This document shows, piece after piece, positions 1-6,534 of a stretch of DNA of 11,109 nucleotides. How positions within the stretch are numbered: position 1 is the stretch's first letter; each line of letters begins with the position of its first letter. Source of the stretch: CAYXRK01 sp964467615. Lineage in GTDB: Bacteria; Hydrogenedentota; Hydrogenedentia; Hydrogenedentales; GCA-2746185. Under the pieces are notes generated by a model. That model saw nothing but the letters and a program-made list of their open reading frames with translations. It was not told the DNA's origin and searched no databases. Both the position numbers and the translations under genes were made by a program. The DNA lies in NCBI GenBank assembly GCA_964467615.1, contig CAYXRK010000161.1, positions 1-11,109 on the forward strand, read 5' to 3'.

Positions 1-48
1 CGTGCCCGTGCCCGTGCCCGTGCCCGTGCTCGTAATCGTAATCGTCAC
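1..48. repeat. Short tandem hexamer repeat at window edge
   Basis: The window opens with about four and a half copies of the hexamer CCCGTG, which drift through CTCGTA into two copies of ATCGTA. The repeat lies immediately upstream of the first gene. It is open in the gene's frame from a GTG at position 2, where it would encode alternating Pro-Val, Leu-Val and Ile-Val. That looks like read-through of a low-complexity tract rather than a protein N-terminus. The repeat may extend left of the window. Confidence 0.7.
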
Positions 49-58
49 TTCGCCTCCC

Positions 59-1843
59 ATGTCCCCGCCAAACAAAGACCCGAAGTTCGACAATGAAGGA
101 ATGGACTTTCACGCGCTCATGGGGATCACGGCGCCCGAAGTTCCCACGTTCACCGCCGCCGATCTTCCAAAGCCCGAGAAGCCCGCGCGCGAAGTCACGG
201 ACTTCCACGTCCTCAAGGCCGAACTCGAGAACGAACCCGCGCAATATCAATTCCGCTCGTGGACGGACCTCATCATCGAAGCGCTCGTCCCGCTCCACAT
301 CCTCGTCATGGTCTACATCGTCGTCTTCTTTCTGCTCGACGTGCGCTACATCTTTACCGAAGTCCACGATGTCAACCTGCGCGGCTTCGCGTTTTTCCTC
401 ATTCTGGGCATCGTCGGAATCAACCGCCTCGTCGCCAAGGAAGGTAGCGAGGAATCGATGTTCTACATCGCGATATTCATTGGCGCGACCGCGCTTTACA
501 CGCTCGCAACCACGTCGATGTACGACGTCGGCTCGGTCGCGCGAAACTTCCTCGACAGCCCGTGGATCGCGTCGTTCTTCAACATGCTGCTCGTTGGCTT
601 CCTCTGGTGGATGACCAACCGCCTCATGCACGAATGCTGCATCGACGAGAACGCCACCGCGGGCGACGTTGGCATTCTGACCGGCGCGCTCCGCCAGGTC
701 CGCGCCGCCTCCGCCCCCGCGAATCGCCCAAGCCTCAAGATGCAAGCACCGCGCAAGGAAGCCGACCTGATCTTGATGAACGACCTCGAAGCCTACGATC
801 CGCTTGACTGGAGACCGCCTGCTGAGAACGAGAGCGCGTTCGAATACGTCCCCCCGAGGGACCGGCTCGCGGGGAGCCACCCTGGCATGTCCGTTTTCTA
901 TTTCTCGGTCCCCGTGTTCATCGCGTTCGTCGTGGGCCTGCCCATCCTGCGGCAAGGAGGCCCGCCCTTCGAGGCCGCCGGGCGGTTCTACGTCGCCGTC
1001 TACACCGTCTGCGCGCTCGCGTTGCTGCTCCTCACCAGCCTCGGCGGCCTGCGCGAGTATTTCCGCTCGCGCCGCATTTTCTTCCCCACCAGCATCGGCT
1101 TCTGGTGGGCGGGCCTCGGCGCGATCATGATCGCGTTCGTCATGTTCGGCGCGGCGCAACTCCCCATGCCCGCGCTTCCCAAGGCCGCCGCCATCGCCGA
1201 GCACGAAATCGATTGGTGGACGCGCGGCTCCTCGTTCCAGCTCCGATTCGCGGCGGCATCAACCGCAAAGATCGTCGAGGAATCCCGCGCCGCCGACATC
1301 GCCGGCAAAGTCACGCTGACCGTTCTCGCGCTGTTTGTGCTGTACGCCGCCCTGCGCACGCTTGGCCTGCTCGCCGCGAAGATCGCAAAAGAACCGGACA
1401 TGTTCCCGCCCTTCATCATCCGGTTCTTCCGATGGCTGGATCGCGTCCTCGAGCGCGTGGTCCGAATGCCCGACATGCCGGAGCGCGTGCGGCGACGTAC
1501 GGTCGACAAGCGCATCGCAAAGTCCGCGCGCTTTCAAAGCCCGATGCACGGCGAAGGCTCGGCGAGCGAGGCGGACATGCGCCGCTTCGTCGCGGTCAGT
1601 TACGACGCGTTGTGCGCGCTCGCGTACGACATGGGCGTGCCGCGCAAGATAGACCAGACGCCCTACGAATTCATCCGCGCGTTCCCGAAAGAGTTACGCC
1701 CGCTGCAAGAAGAGGCCTTCGAACTCACGGGGCTCTACGTCCGTTCCGCCTACTCCGACTACACCATGGACAACTCGACCCTCGACCGCCTCCGAAAATT
1801 CTGGATCGTCTACGAGAAGGTCAAAAATCGAGTTGTTCGGTAG
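59..1843 (+). CDS. DUF4129 domain-containing polytopic membrane protein
   Basis: A 594-residue integral membrane protein of unknown biochemical role. I see about eight hydrophobic segments, near residues 75–94, 108–125, 133–151, 168–186, 277–297, 309–328, 344–367 and 416–438. A soluble loop of about 90 residues separates segments four and five, and a basic cytoplasmic tail follows the last one. The C-terminal 85 residues (about 508–592) read like a DUF4129 domain: a YDALCALAYDMGVPR helix, then TPYEFIRAFP, then a final helix ending in LRKFWIVYEKV. DUF4129 proteins commonly sit with MoxR ATPase, DUF58 and transglutaminase-like genes; any such partners would lie left of the window. I chose ATG 59. 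GTG 2 would add a Pro-Val repeat, and ATG 101 has an AAGGA that sits too close to it. No start has a good ribosome site, so the N-terminus is uncertain. The gene converges with the next one, 35 bases away. Confidence 0.8.
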   Translation: MSPPNKDPKFDNEGMDFHALMGITAPEVPTFTAADLPKPEKPAREVTDFHVLKAELENEPAQYQFRSWTDLIIEALVPLHILVMVYIVVFFLLDVRYIFTEVHDVNLRGFAFFLILGIVGINRLVAKEGSEESMFYIAIFIGATALYTLATTSMYDVGSVARNFLDSPWIASFFNMLLVGFLWWMTNRLMHECCIDENATAGDVGILTGALRQVRAASAPANRPSLKMQAPRKEADLILMNDLEAYDPLDWRPPAENESAFEYVPPRDRLAGSHPGMSVFYFSVPVFIAFVVGLPILRQGGPPFEAAGRFYVAVYTVCALALLLLTSLGGLREYFRSRRIFFPTSIGFWWAGLGAIMIAFVMFGAAQLPMPALPKAAAIAEHEIDWWTRGSSFQLRFAAASTAKIVEESRAADIAGKVTLTVLALFVLYAALRTLGLLAAKIAKEPDMFPPFIIRFFRWLDRVLERVVRMPDMPERVRRRTVDKRIAKSARFQSPMHGEGSASEADMRRFVAVSYDALCALAYDMGVPRKIDQTPYEFIRAFPKELRPLQEEAFELTGLYVRSAYSDYTMDNSTLDRLRKFWIVYEKVKNRVVR

Positions 1844-1846
1844 TTT

Positions 1847-1873
1847 CCGGAATCAAGAATTCGAGATTCCCGG
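1847..1873. terminator. Possible shared hairpin between convergent genes
   Basis: The 35-base gap between two convergent stop codons holds CCGGAATC (1847–1854) facing GATTCCCGG (1865–1873). Together they form an eight-pair stem with one bulged base and a ten-base loop. Neither side has a T-run, so intrinsic termination is only suggested by position. Confidence 0.3.
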
Positions 1874-1878
1874 GAGCA

Positions 1879-2877
1879 TCATTCCGCGTTGAACACGAAA
1901 AAATCGTGCGCCGCCCGCGCCACTTCCGCGATCGTCCGTTCACGCTCAGGAATCTCCTTCGTCGAATCCTTCACAAACGCCGCCACGATCACATGCCCCG
2001 CGTTTCCCGGCAACGTGATGACCCCCACGTCGTTCGTCGTGCCCCCGAGCGTGCCGGTCTTGTGCGCCACGGGCGTCCCCGCCGGAAGCAGTCCCTTGAG
2101 GCGCGCCTCGCCCGTCTCGCACCGCGACATGATGTCCCGGATGATTTCGCCGCTCGTCGGCTTCACCGCCTCGTTCGTCCAGAGAAGCCGCAGGAGCTTG
2201 GCCATCGCCCGCGGCGTGGCCGCGTCCTTGCCGTCCGCCGCAAAAGCCTTGGCCGCGGCCTTCTGCTCTTCTTCGCTGACTTCCTTGGACAACTCGGCCA
2301 GGACCTTCTTCGATAACTCCTCGCGATCCGGACGCCGCTTGAAACCTACGTAGTCCGCGATCATGAGATACGTCGAGCGGTCCACGCGGATGCCTTCGCA
2401 GCCGAGTTCTTTCATGCGCTTCGTCACGTCTTTGCCGCCGCCCGCCTGCGTAAGGCACATGTCCGTCGCCGAGTTGTCGCTGATTAGCAACATCAACTCG
2501 AGCAGATTGCGCACGGAGAGCACCACGCCGGGATCATCGAGCAAATGACCCAGTTCGCCGCTCCCCGGCGAAAGGTCTCCCGGCCGCACGGTGATCATCT
2601 TGTCGAGCGAAAGTCTTCCTTCGTCGACGCGGTGCATCAATTGCGTGGCGATCGCGACCTTGTACGTGCTCGCCATCGGAAACGGTTCGTCCGCGTTGAG
2701 ATACGCCGCACGCCCCGATTCGAGGTGAACGCACCCGATGCCCATCTTCCCACCCGACGCCTGGGCCAACCGAGCGAACTCCGCCTCGAGCCGCTCGAGC
2801 GGAGCCTGCGCAATAGCGCATACGGCAAGAACAAAGACCATCGCCATACCTCGGAATGTTCTGGTACTGAGATACAT
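1879..2877 (-). CDS. Exported class A beta-lactamase-like serine hydrolase, atypical active site
   Basis: A 332-residue protein with a signal peptide (hydrophobic residues about 11–23, likely cleavage near AQA at 23–25), so it probably acts in the periplasm. It has the penicillin-recognising serine enzyme motifs: S70-T-Y-K73 (nucleophile and general base), S133-D-N135, and K273-T-G275 followed by TLGGTTNDVG. Spacing and overall order fit the class A beta-lactamase-like fold. Two things are odd. The omega loop reads R164-V-D-R-S-T-Y-L-M, so the Glu that activates the deacylating water in true class A enzymes (the E of RWExxLN) is a Thr, and the usual Asn is absent. In addition, a charged, helix-rich insertion of about 35 residues (about 181–217, with EELSKKVLAELSKEVSEEEQK) precedes the conserved ATPRAMAKLLRLL helix. 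It may be a slow-turnover or penicillin-binding hydrolase rather than an efficient resistance enzyme. The start is supported by CCCCTCC at 2888–2894 (GGAGGGG on the coding strand), ten bases upstream. Confidence 0.88.
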   Translation of the reverse strand: MYLSTRTFRGMAMVFVLAVCAIAQAPLERLEAEFARLAQASGGKMGIGCVHLESGRAAYLNADEPFPMASTYKVAIATQLMHRVDEGRLSLDKMITVRPGDLSPGSGELGHLLDDPGVVLSVRNLLELMLLISDNSATDMCLTQAGGGKDVTKRMKELGCEGIRVDRSTYLMIADYVGFKRRPDREELSKKVLAELSKEVSEEEQKAAAKAFAADGKDAATPRAMAKLLRLLWTNEAVKPTSGEIIRDIMSRCETGEARLKGLLPAGTPVAHKTGTLGGTTNDVGVITLPGNAGHVIVAAFVKDSTKEIPERERTIAEVARAAHDFFVFNAE

Positions 2878-2985
2878 GGTTCCAACGCCCCTCCAGGTTT
2901 CCCCAACTCGCCAACGTGACGCGAAAGCGCTACACCTTACGAATCCGACATTCAGGAATCAATCTCGATCCAATGGATACAGCCT

Positions 2986-3058
2986 CAAAAGAACGCAGAG
3001 GGCCCAAAGAGTATCAGAAGTTTTCTTTGCGATCTTTGAGTTCCTTCGCGGCTAAAAC
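2986..3058. repeat. Hairpin-forming intergenic dispersed repeat
   Basis: This lies in the 295-base gap between the beta-lactamase-like gene and the TMTC-like gene. GAACGCAGAGGGCCCAAAGA starting at 2991 faces TTCTTTGCGATCTTTGAG starting at 3023. The arms (2991–3011 and 3023–3043) match at 15 of 21 positions as an inverted repeat around an 11-base loop, flanked by AAAA on both sides. From memory, repeats of this 'AACGCAGAG…CTTTGCG' type occur in many copies in intergenic DNA of several bacterial phyla, where they give spurious ORFs rich in TQR/AQR and CVL-like strings. I can see only one copy here. The rest of the gap shows only the weak promoter candidate listed separately; no gene or strong terminator was seen. 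Confidence 0.6.
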
Positions 3059-3075
3059 TGTACGGCTGGGCCATT

Positions 3076-3104
3076 ATTCTACAGGGCGTTAATCCCATTG
3101 TTCG
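3076..3104 (-). promoter_or_regulatory. Weak candidate promoter for the beta-lactamase-like gene
   Basis: ATTCTA at 3076–3081 reads TAGAAT on the minus strand, a 5-of-6 match to the sigma70 −10 box. The −35 region 17 bases further upstream is poor. If used, transcription would start near 3069 and the transcript leader of about 190 bases would include the hairpin repeat at 2991–3043. Confidence 0.22.
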
Positions 3105-3172
3105 GTCGTCGTCCGGCGTTGCTAAAATCCGGCCGGCGCTTTCAACCCGGTTTCTCGCCATGGCCCGGCGAA

Positions 3173-4945
3173 TCACTTGCCAGGCACCAAGACCTCCTGC
3201 AACAACTTCGACGCTTCAGCGTTATCCGGCTCGTCCCGCAACGCCCGTTCGAGTTGTGCGCGCGCCTCGCTCGTTTTTCCGAGTGCGGCGAGCGAGCGAG
3301 CGGCACCGATTCGCGGGCGCGCGTTCGACGGATCCAACTGAATCGCATACTCGAATTCCACCACCGCATGCTCGAAGTTGCCGTCGGCCAAGAGTGCGTC
3401 CGCGAGACGCACTCGCGTCTCGATGTCCGCGGGCGCGCGGTTCAGCGCATTCTTGTACGCCTCGATGGCCTCCCCGCGCCTCCCCGCCTTTTCGAGCGCG
3501 CCGCCGAAGTTCGCGTAGGCCAGGTATGCGCCTGGAAATCGCTCCGCCGCCTCGAGGTACGCCGCGATCGCCTGCTCCGTCTCGCCGCGTTCGAGCCAAA
3601 TGTTTGCGATATCGATCAGCGACTCGAAATGGTCCGGCCTGATCGCCAGCGCCGCCTCGAACTCGCGCTCCGCCTCGTCGGGGTCCGTGGCGAGCAATGC
3701 GTGACCGAGGTTCGCGTGCGCGACATAGTTGTTCTCCGTGACCGCCAGAACATGCCGCCAGAGCGTCTCGGAGTCCTTCCATACCCGCGTCTGTATCGAA
3801 GCAAGCACACCCAGCGTGACGATGCACGCGGCACACACTGTATACGTGCAGTTCTGCGCCACGCTCGACCGATTCTCGATCGCGATTGCGTAAATCCCAA
3901 ACGTCAACGCCACGAACAAACCGATGTGCGGCCAGTACGAGTATCGATCGGCAATCGCCTGCTCGCCGACTTGGACGATTCCAATGACGGGCGCCAGCGC
4001 GCCCACGAACCAAAACCACCCCGTAAAGACGTATCCGGACCGCTCGCGATACACCCACGCGTTCAGCGACACTATTGCCACGACACCCGCCGCCAATACC
4101 GCGGCGGTAAAATTCAGTCCGTCGCTCGGATGCGGATAGAACGCCGCGAGATTCACTGGCGCGAACGTCTTCGCCACGTAGTTTAGATAGCCCACCGAAG
4201 CGGTTGACAGCCGCAGCCACAGCGGAAAAGTTTCCACGGTCTTGATAGCTCCGCCCGCCGACTGCGCCATCCACGTGACCACGCACGACGCAGCGCTCAT
4301 CGCAAACAATGGCGCCTTTTCGAGCGCCAGCCGTGACCATCGATAGGTCGTGTAGCGCTCCGTCGGCCAGAAATCCAACAACAACAAGACGAGCGGCAAC
4401 GTGACCAGCATCGGCTTCGCAAGCAGCGACAACGCAAACGCCGCGATCGTCGCGATGTACGTCAAGGGCCGGGTATGTTCCGCGTAGCGCGCGTATGCGA
4501 TGATCGCGAGTAACCCGAAGAAGACGCTCAGCACGTCCTTGCGCTCCGATATCCACGCCACTGATTCGACGTGCATCGGGTGCGCCGCGAACAACGCCGC
4601 CGCCAGCGCACTCGGCACTGCCTTGCGCGTAAGCGATAGCAACGCCATGTAAAGCAACACGCCGTTCGCGGCGTGGAGTAACGCGTTCCCCAGGTGCATC
4701 GGCCCCGGCCGGACCCCGAACACCTCGATTTCCGTCAGCCACGATAGCCACGTCAGCGGGTGCCAATTCGAGTGGTGAAACGTGCTAAATGCCCACTCCA
4801 CGTTCCGCGCCGTCAGCCCCTCGTCAATACGCCGCGCGCCCATGTACACGTCGTCGTCGTAGTTGACGAAGTCGAACCCATGCACGGGGAAATAGATCAC
4901 CGCTGCCTCGAGCGCGAGCGCAAAAGCGATCACAACGTGTCTCAT
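3173..4945 (-). CDS. TMTC-like GT-C membrane protein with C-terminal TPR repeats
   Basis: A 590-residue protein: a polytopic membrane domain (about 1–390) followed by a soluble TPR domain (about 405–585). The membrane part carries features typical of TMTC-like proteins: FVNYDDD (26–32) in the first loop, HHSNWHPLTWLSWL (57–70), HPMHVESVAWISERKDVL (122–139), and ADRYSYWPHIGLF (332–344). About ten hydrophobic helices are visible. The tail holds about five TPR units, recognisable by recurring A…LG…A…EFE.AL...P patterns and proline at repeat ends. Eukaryotic TMTCs are O-mannosyltransferases; bacterial relatives have been proposed as lipid-linked-sugar glycosyltransferases, but the substrate here is unknown. 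An earlier in-frame GTG at 4963 adds six residues. I prefer ATG 4945 because the protein then begins with a normal first helix and a −10-like box ends exactly seven bases before it. Confidence 0.85.
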   Translation of the reverse strand: MRHVVIAFALALEAAVIYFPVHGFDFVNYDDDVYMGARRIDEGLTARNVEWAFSTFHHSNWHPLTWLSWLTEIEVFGVRPGPMHLGNALLHAANGVLLYMALLSLTRKAVPSALAAALFAAHPMHVESVAWISERKDVLSVFFGLLAIIAYARYAEHTRPLTYIATIAAFALSLLAKPMLVTLPLVLLLLDFWPTERYTTYRWSRLALEKAPLFAMSAASCVVTWMAQSAGGAIKTVETFPLWLRLSTASVGYLNYVAKTFAPVNLAAFYPHPSDGLNFTAAVLAAGVVAIVSLNAWVYRERSGYVFTGWFWFVGALAPVIGIVQVGEQAIADRYSYWPHIGLFVALTFGIYAIAIENRSSVAQNCTYTVCAACIVTLGVLASIQTRVWKDSETLWRHVLAVTENNYVAHANLGHALLATDPDEAEREFEAALAIRPDHFESLIDIANIWLERGETEQAIAAYLEAAERFPGAYLAYANFGGALEKAGRRGEAIEAYKNALNRAPADIETRVRLADALLADGNFEHAVVEFEYAIQLDPSNARPRIGAARSLAALGKTSEARAQLERALRDEPDNAEASKLLQEVLVPGK

Positions 4946-4951
4946 CAGCGC

Positions 4952-4957
4952 AGTGTA
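4952..4957 (-). promoter_or_regulatory. −10-like box placed for a leaderless start
   Basis: AGTGTA reads TACACT on the minus strand, a 5-of-6... match is lower than consensus TATAAT at positions three and five only, giving four of six. Standard spacing puts the transcription start exactly on the A of ATG 4945. No Shine-Dalgarno sequence precedes that ATG, which is consistent with a leaderless mRNA. The −35 region is poor. Confidence 0.3.
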
Positions 4958-5028
4958 ACGCACCCGCCGCCGGACCGACTAGCGCGAACGAGCAGTAGCG
5001 CATGGAGAAAAGCGGCGCGCGGACCCGC

Positions 5029-5034
5029 TACAAT
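5029..5034 (+). promoter_or_regulatory. Candidate −10 box for the esterase gene
   Basis: TACAAT is a 5-of-6 match to the −10 consensus and lies in the divergent region between the TMTC-like gene and the esterase. It predicts a transcript start near 5041 and a leader of about 75 bases before the TTG start at 5116. No clear −35 box lies 17–18 bases upstream. Confidence 0.35.
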
Positions 5035-5100
5035 TGCGCTCCGGAATCGAGGCCGTCATGGATTCGGCCGAACGATGGTGTATGGGTTCCGCGGCGCAGC

Positions 5101-5107
5101 GGGGAGG
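5101..5107 (+). promoter_or_regulatory. Strong ribosome binding site deciding a TTG start
   Basis: GGGGAGG lies eight bases before an in-frame TTG at 5116. It is the only good Shine-Dalgarno match upstream of the esterase. The ATGs at 5002 and 5161 lack one. Confidence 0.65.
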
Positions 5108-5115
5108 CAAATCGG

Positions 5116-5904
5116 TTGGACCAGTGGGACCCCTTCGGACATACACGCCTTTTGGCGTTGATGCTTCTGATCATCGGCCTATTTCACGGCGCGAATACCG
5201 AGCCCCGTGACGTCGGCAACGGCGACGATACCGGGTTTGTCTTGAAGTCCGTCCGCGTGGATGGCCGCGACCGCGCTTACTCGGTGTACGTCCCGCCGGA
5301 CTACGACCGCTCCCGCGAATGGCCGCTCATCATCTTCCTTCACGCCTCCGGGCAAATCGGCCGCGACGGCTGGCGCCCCACGACCAGCGGCATCGGGCCC
5401 GCGATCCGATCGCACCCCGAACTCTTTCCGTGCATCGTCCTCTTCCCCCAGGCGCCCTTGCGCTACGTCTGGACTAGCGAATCCAGTTGGCCGCGCCTGG
5501 CCGGCAACGACGCGACGCCGATCGTTGACGCCGAACTCGATGAAGTCTTGCGCGATTACACCATCGACGAAGACCGCATTTACCTTACCGGCGTGTCAAT
5601 GGGCGCCCACGGCACGTATTACTACGGGGCCCGCCGCCCCGATCTCTTCGCCGCGCTCATGCCCATTTCCGGACATCCGCGGTACCAAGACGCATCCATC
5701 CTCGCCGCGTTGCCAATCTGGATTTTCCACAACGCCGGCGACACGCGGATCGATTCCGAAGAGTCGCAACACATGGCCGGCCTCATTGCCCAGGACGGCG
5801 GCGACGTCCAAATCACGCTCTACGATTCCGCAGCCCACAATTCCTGGGACCGCACCTACAACGATCCCGAAGTCATCGAGTGGCTCCTTAGCCAGTCCCG
5901 CTAA
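5116..5904 (+). CDS. Exported alpha/beta-hydrolase, esterase-like
   Basis: From the TTG start this is a 262-residue protein, probably secreted or periplasmic. Residues 11–26 (RLLALMLLIIGLFHGA) form a signal peptide. The mature part begins with a short beta-hairpin, then AYSVYVPPDYDRSREWPLIIFLHASG (in two pieces: 55–68 and 69–79), typical of the first strands and oxyanion-hole region of the feruloyl-esterase/PHB-depolymerase-like group. The nucleophile elbow is G159-V-S161-M-G163. The likely acid is D209 in HNAGDTR, and the likely base is H241 in SAAHNSWDRTY. The family cleaves esters of carbohydrates, polyesters or small acyl substrates; the substrate cannot be told here. Starting at ATG 5002 would add 38 basic residues with no domain, and starting at ATG 5161 would cut into the signal peptide. 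Confidence 0.82.
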   Translation: MDQWDPFGHTRLLALMLLIIGLFHGANTEPRDVGNGDDTGFVLKSVRVDGRDRAYSVYVPPDYDRSREWPLIIFLHASGQIGRDGWRPTTSGIGPAIRSHPELFPCIVLFPQAPLRYVWTSESSWPRLAGNDATPIVDAELDEVLRDYTIDEDRIYLTGVSMGAHGTYYYGARRPDLFAALMPISGHPRYQDASILAALPIWIFHNAGDTRIDSEESQHMAGLIAQDGGDVQITLYDSAAHNSWDRTYNDPEVIEWLLSQSR

Positions 5905-5949
5905 AATCTCTACCCTGCCGAGAATGTTTCGCGGGCGATTCGGCCACAA

Positions 5950-5966
5950 TTCCCGGCTTCGGGGAA
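5950..5966. terminator. Weak hairpin between convergent genes
   Basis: TTCCCG (5950–5955) pairs with CGGGGAA (5960–5966), with one bulged G and a GCTT loop. It sits in the 75-base gap between the convergent esterase and CBS genes. There is no T-run on either strand, so the call rests mostly on position. Confidence 0.28.
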
Positions 5967-5979
5967 AATGGGGATTCGA

Positions 5980-6420
5980 TCAACCTCCTGGGGCGTCGTT
6001 TAGGTAGGCTTCGAGGGCTTCGACGTCGTCCATGAGTTCGCGGATGCGGTCGTGGAGCAGAAAGCGCAGGGAGATGAGACCGACGATCTCGTTTTCTTTC
6101 GTGACGATGGGCAGGTGGCGGATTCGGCCCTCGACCATGGTTTGCAACGCTTCTTCGATCGAAATGTCCGGTGTGCGAGTGATGATTTCGGTGTACATGA
6201 CTTTCGCGAGCCGGGTCGTATTCGGGTTAAGTTGTTGGGCGAGGACGCGGACCATTGCATCGCGCTCGGAGAAAAGTCCGACCAGTTTGTTGTTTGAATC
6301 GGTGACGAGGACGACGCCGGAATTGCGCTCGATCATCATGTTGATCGCCGCCATTACGCTGTCTTCCGGCTTCATGACCGGAAAGTCGCGCTTGTGCTTT
6401 ATGAACCGATCCAGTTCCAT
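5980..6420 (-). CDS. Two-CBS-domain cytoplasmic protein
   Basis: A 146-residue soluble protein made almost entirely of two CBS domains (about 10–68 and 74–128), which would pair into one Bateman module. The first repeat shows DSVMAAINMMIERNSGVVLVTD followed by KLVGLFSERD (split at 20–41 and 45–54). The second shows ISIEEALQTMVEGRIRHLPIV, then EIVGLISLRFLL. Such modules bind adenine nucleotides or S-adenosyl ligands and regulate partners; stand-alone proteins of this length are common and usually unassigned. A further ATG at 6453 would add 11 residues. I chose ATG 6420 because GAAGGAG lies three bases upstream, and because a −10-like TACCAT upstream predicts a transcript starting near 6445, which would exclude the longer form. 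It is preceded by the DUF2911 gene on the same strand, with a terminator between. Confidence 0.88.
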   Translation of the reverse strand: MELDRFIKHKRDFPVMKPEDSVMAAINMMIERNSGVVLVTDSNNKLVGLFSERDAMVRVLAQQLNPNTTRLAKVMYTEIITRTPDISIEEALQTMVEGRIRHLPIVTKENEIVGLISLRFLLHDRIRELMDDVEALEAYLNDAPGG

Positions 6421-6446
6421 GTGCCGTGCTCCTTCTGCTATCCACG

Positions 6447-6458
6447 GTACCATGGTAC
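6447..6458. promoter_or_regulatory. Perfect 12-bp palindrome over the CBS gene −10 box
   Basis: GTACCATGGTAC is its own reverse complement. The minus-strand reading contains TACCAT (6452–6457), a 4-of-6 −10 match that predicts a start near 6445, a 25-base leader and the ribosome site just before ATG 6420. It could be an operator, or simply a palindrome formed by chance. Confidence 0.3.
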
Positions 6459-6487
6459 GCGAATCCGCCGCGAATGGAAATAGAAGA

Positions 6488-6512
6488 CCCGGCGGGCGCG
6501 GGGCCCGCCGGG
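6488..6512 (-). terminator. Strong GC hairpin after the DUF2911 gene
   Basis: CCCGGCGGGC (6488–6497) and GCCCGCCGGG (6503–6512) form a perfect ten-base-pair stem with a five-base loop. It lies 22 bases beyond the stop of the DUF2911 gene. On the minus strand it is followed by TCTTCTATTT, a T-rich but interrupted tail, so it probably works as an intrinsic terminator that separates this gene from the CBS gene. Confidence 0.7.
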
Positions 6513-6534
6513 TGGGACCTTTTCGAAGGTGCGG

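Noticed and set aside
1105..2316. Plus-strand open frame of 403 codons spanning two convergent genes
   Set aside because: It overlaps the DUF4129 gene out of frame and then the beta-lactamase-like gene in antisense; very Arg-rich with no domain.
3098..4186. Long plus-strand open frame of 362 codons
   Set aside because: It lies antisense to the TMTC-like gene, is rich in Arg and Pro as expected from GC-rich antisense reading, and shows no domain. The minus-strand protein has clear family motifs.
3222..4766. Minus-strand open frame of 514 codons
   Set aside because: Same strand as the TMTC-like gene but another frame; no membrane pattern or motifs, so it is a shadow.
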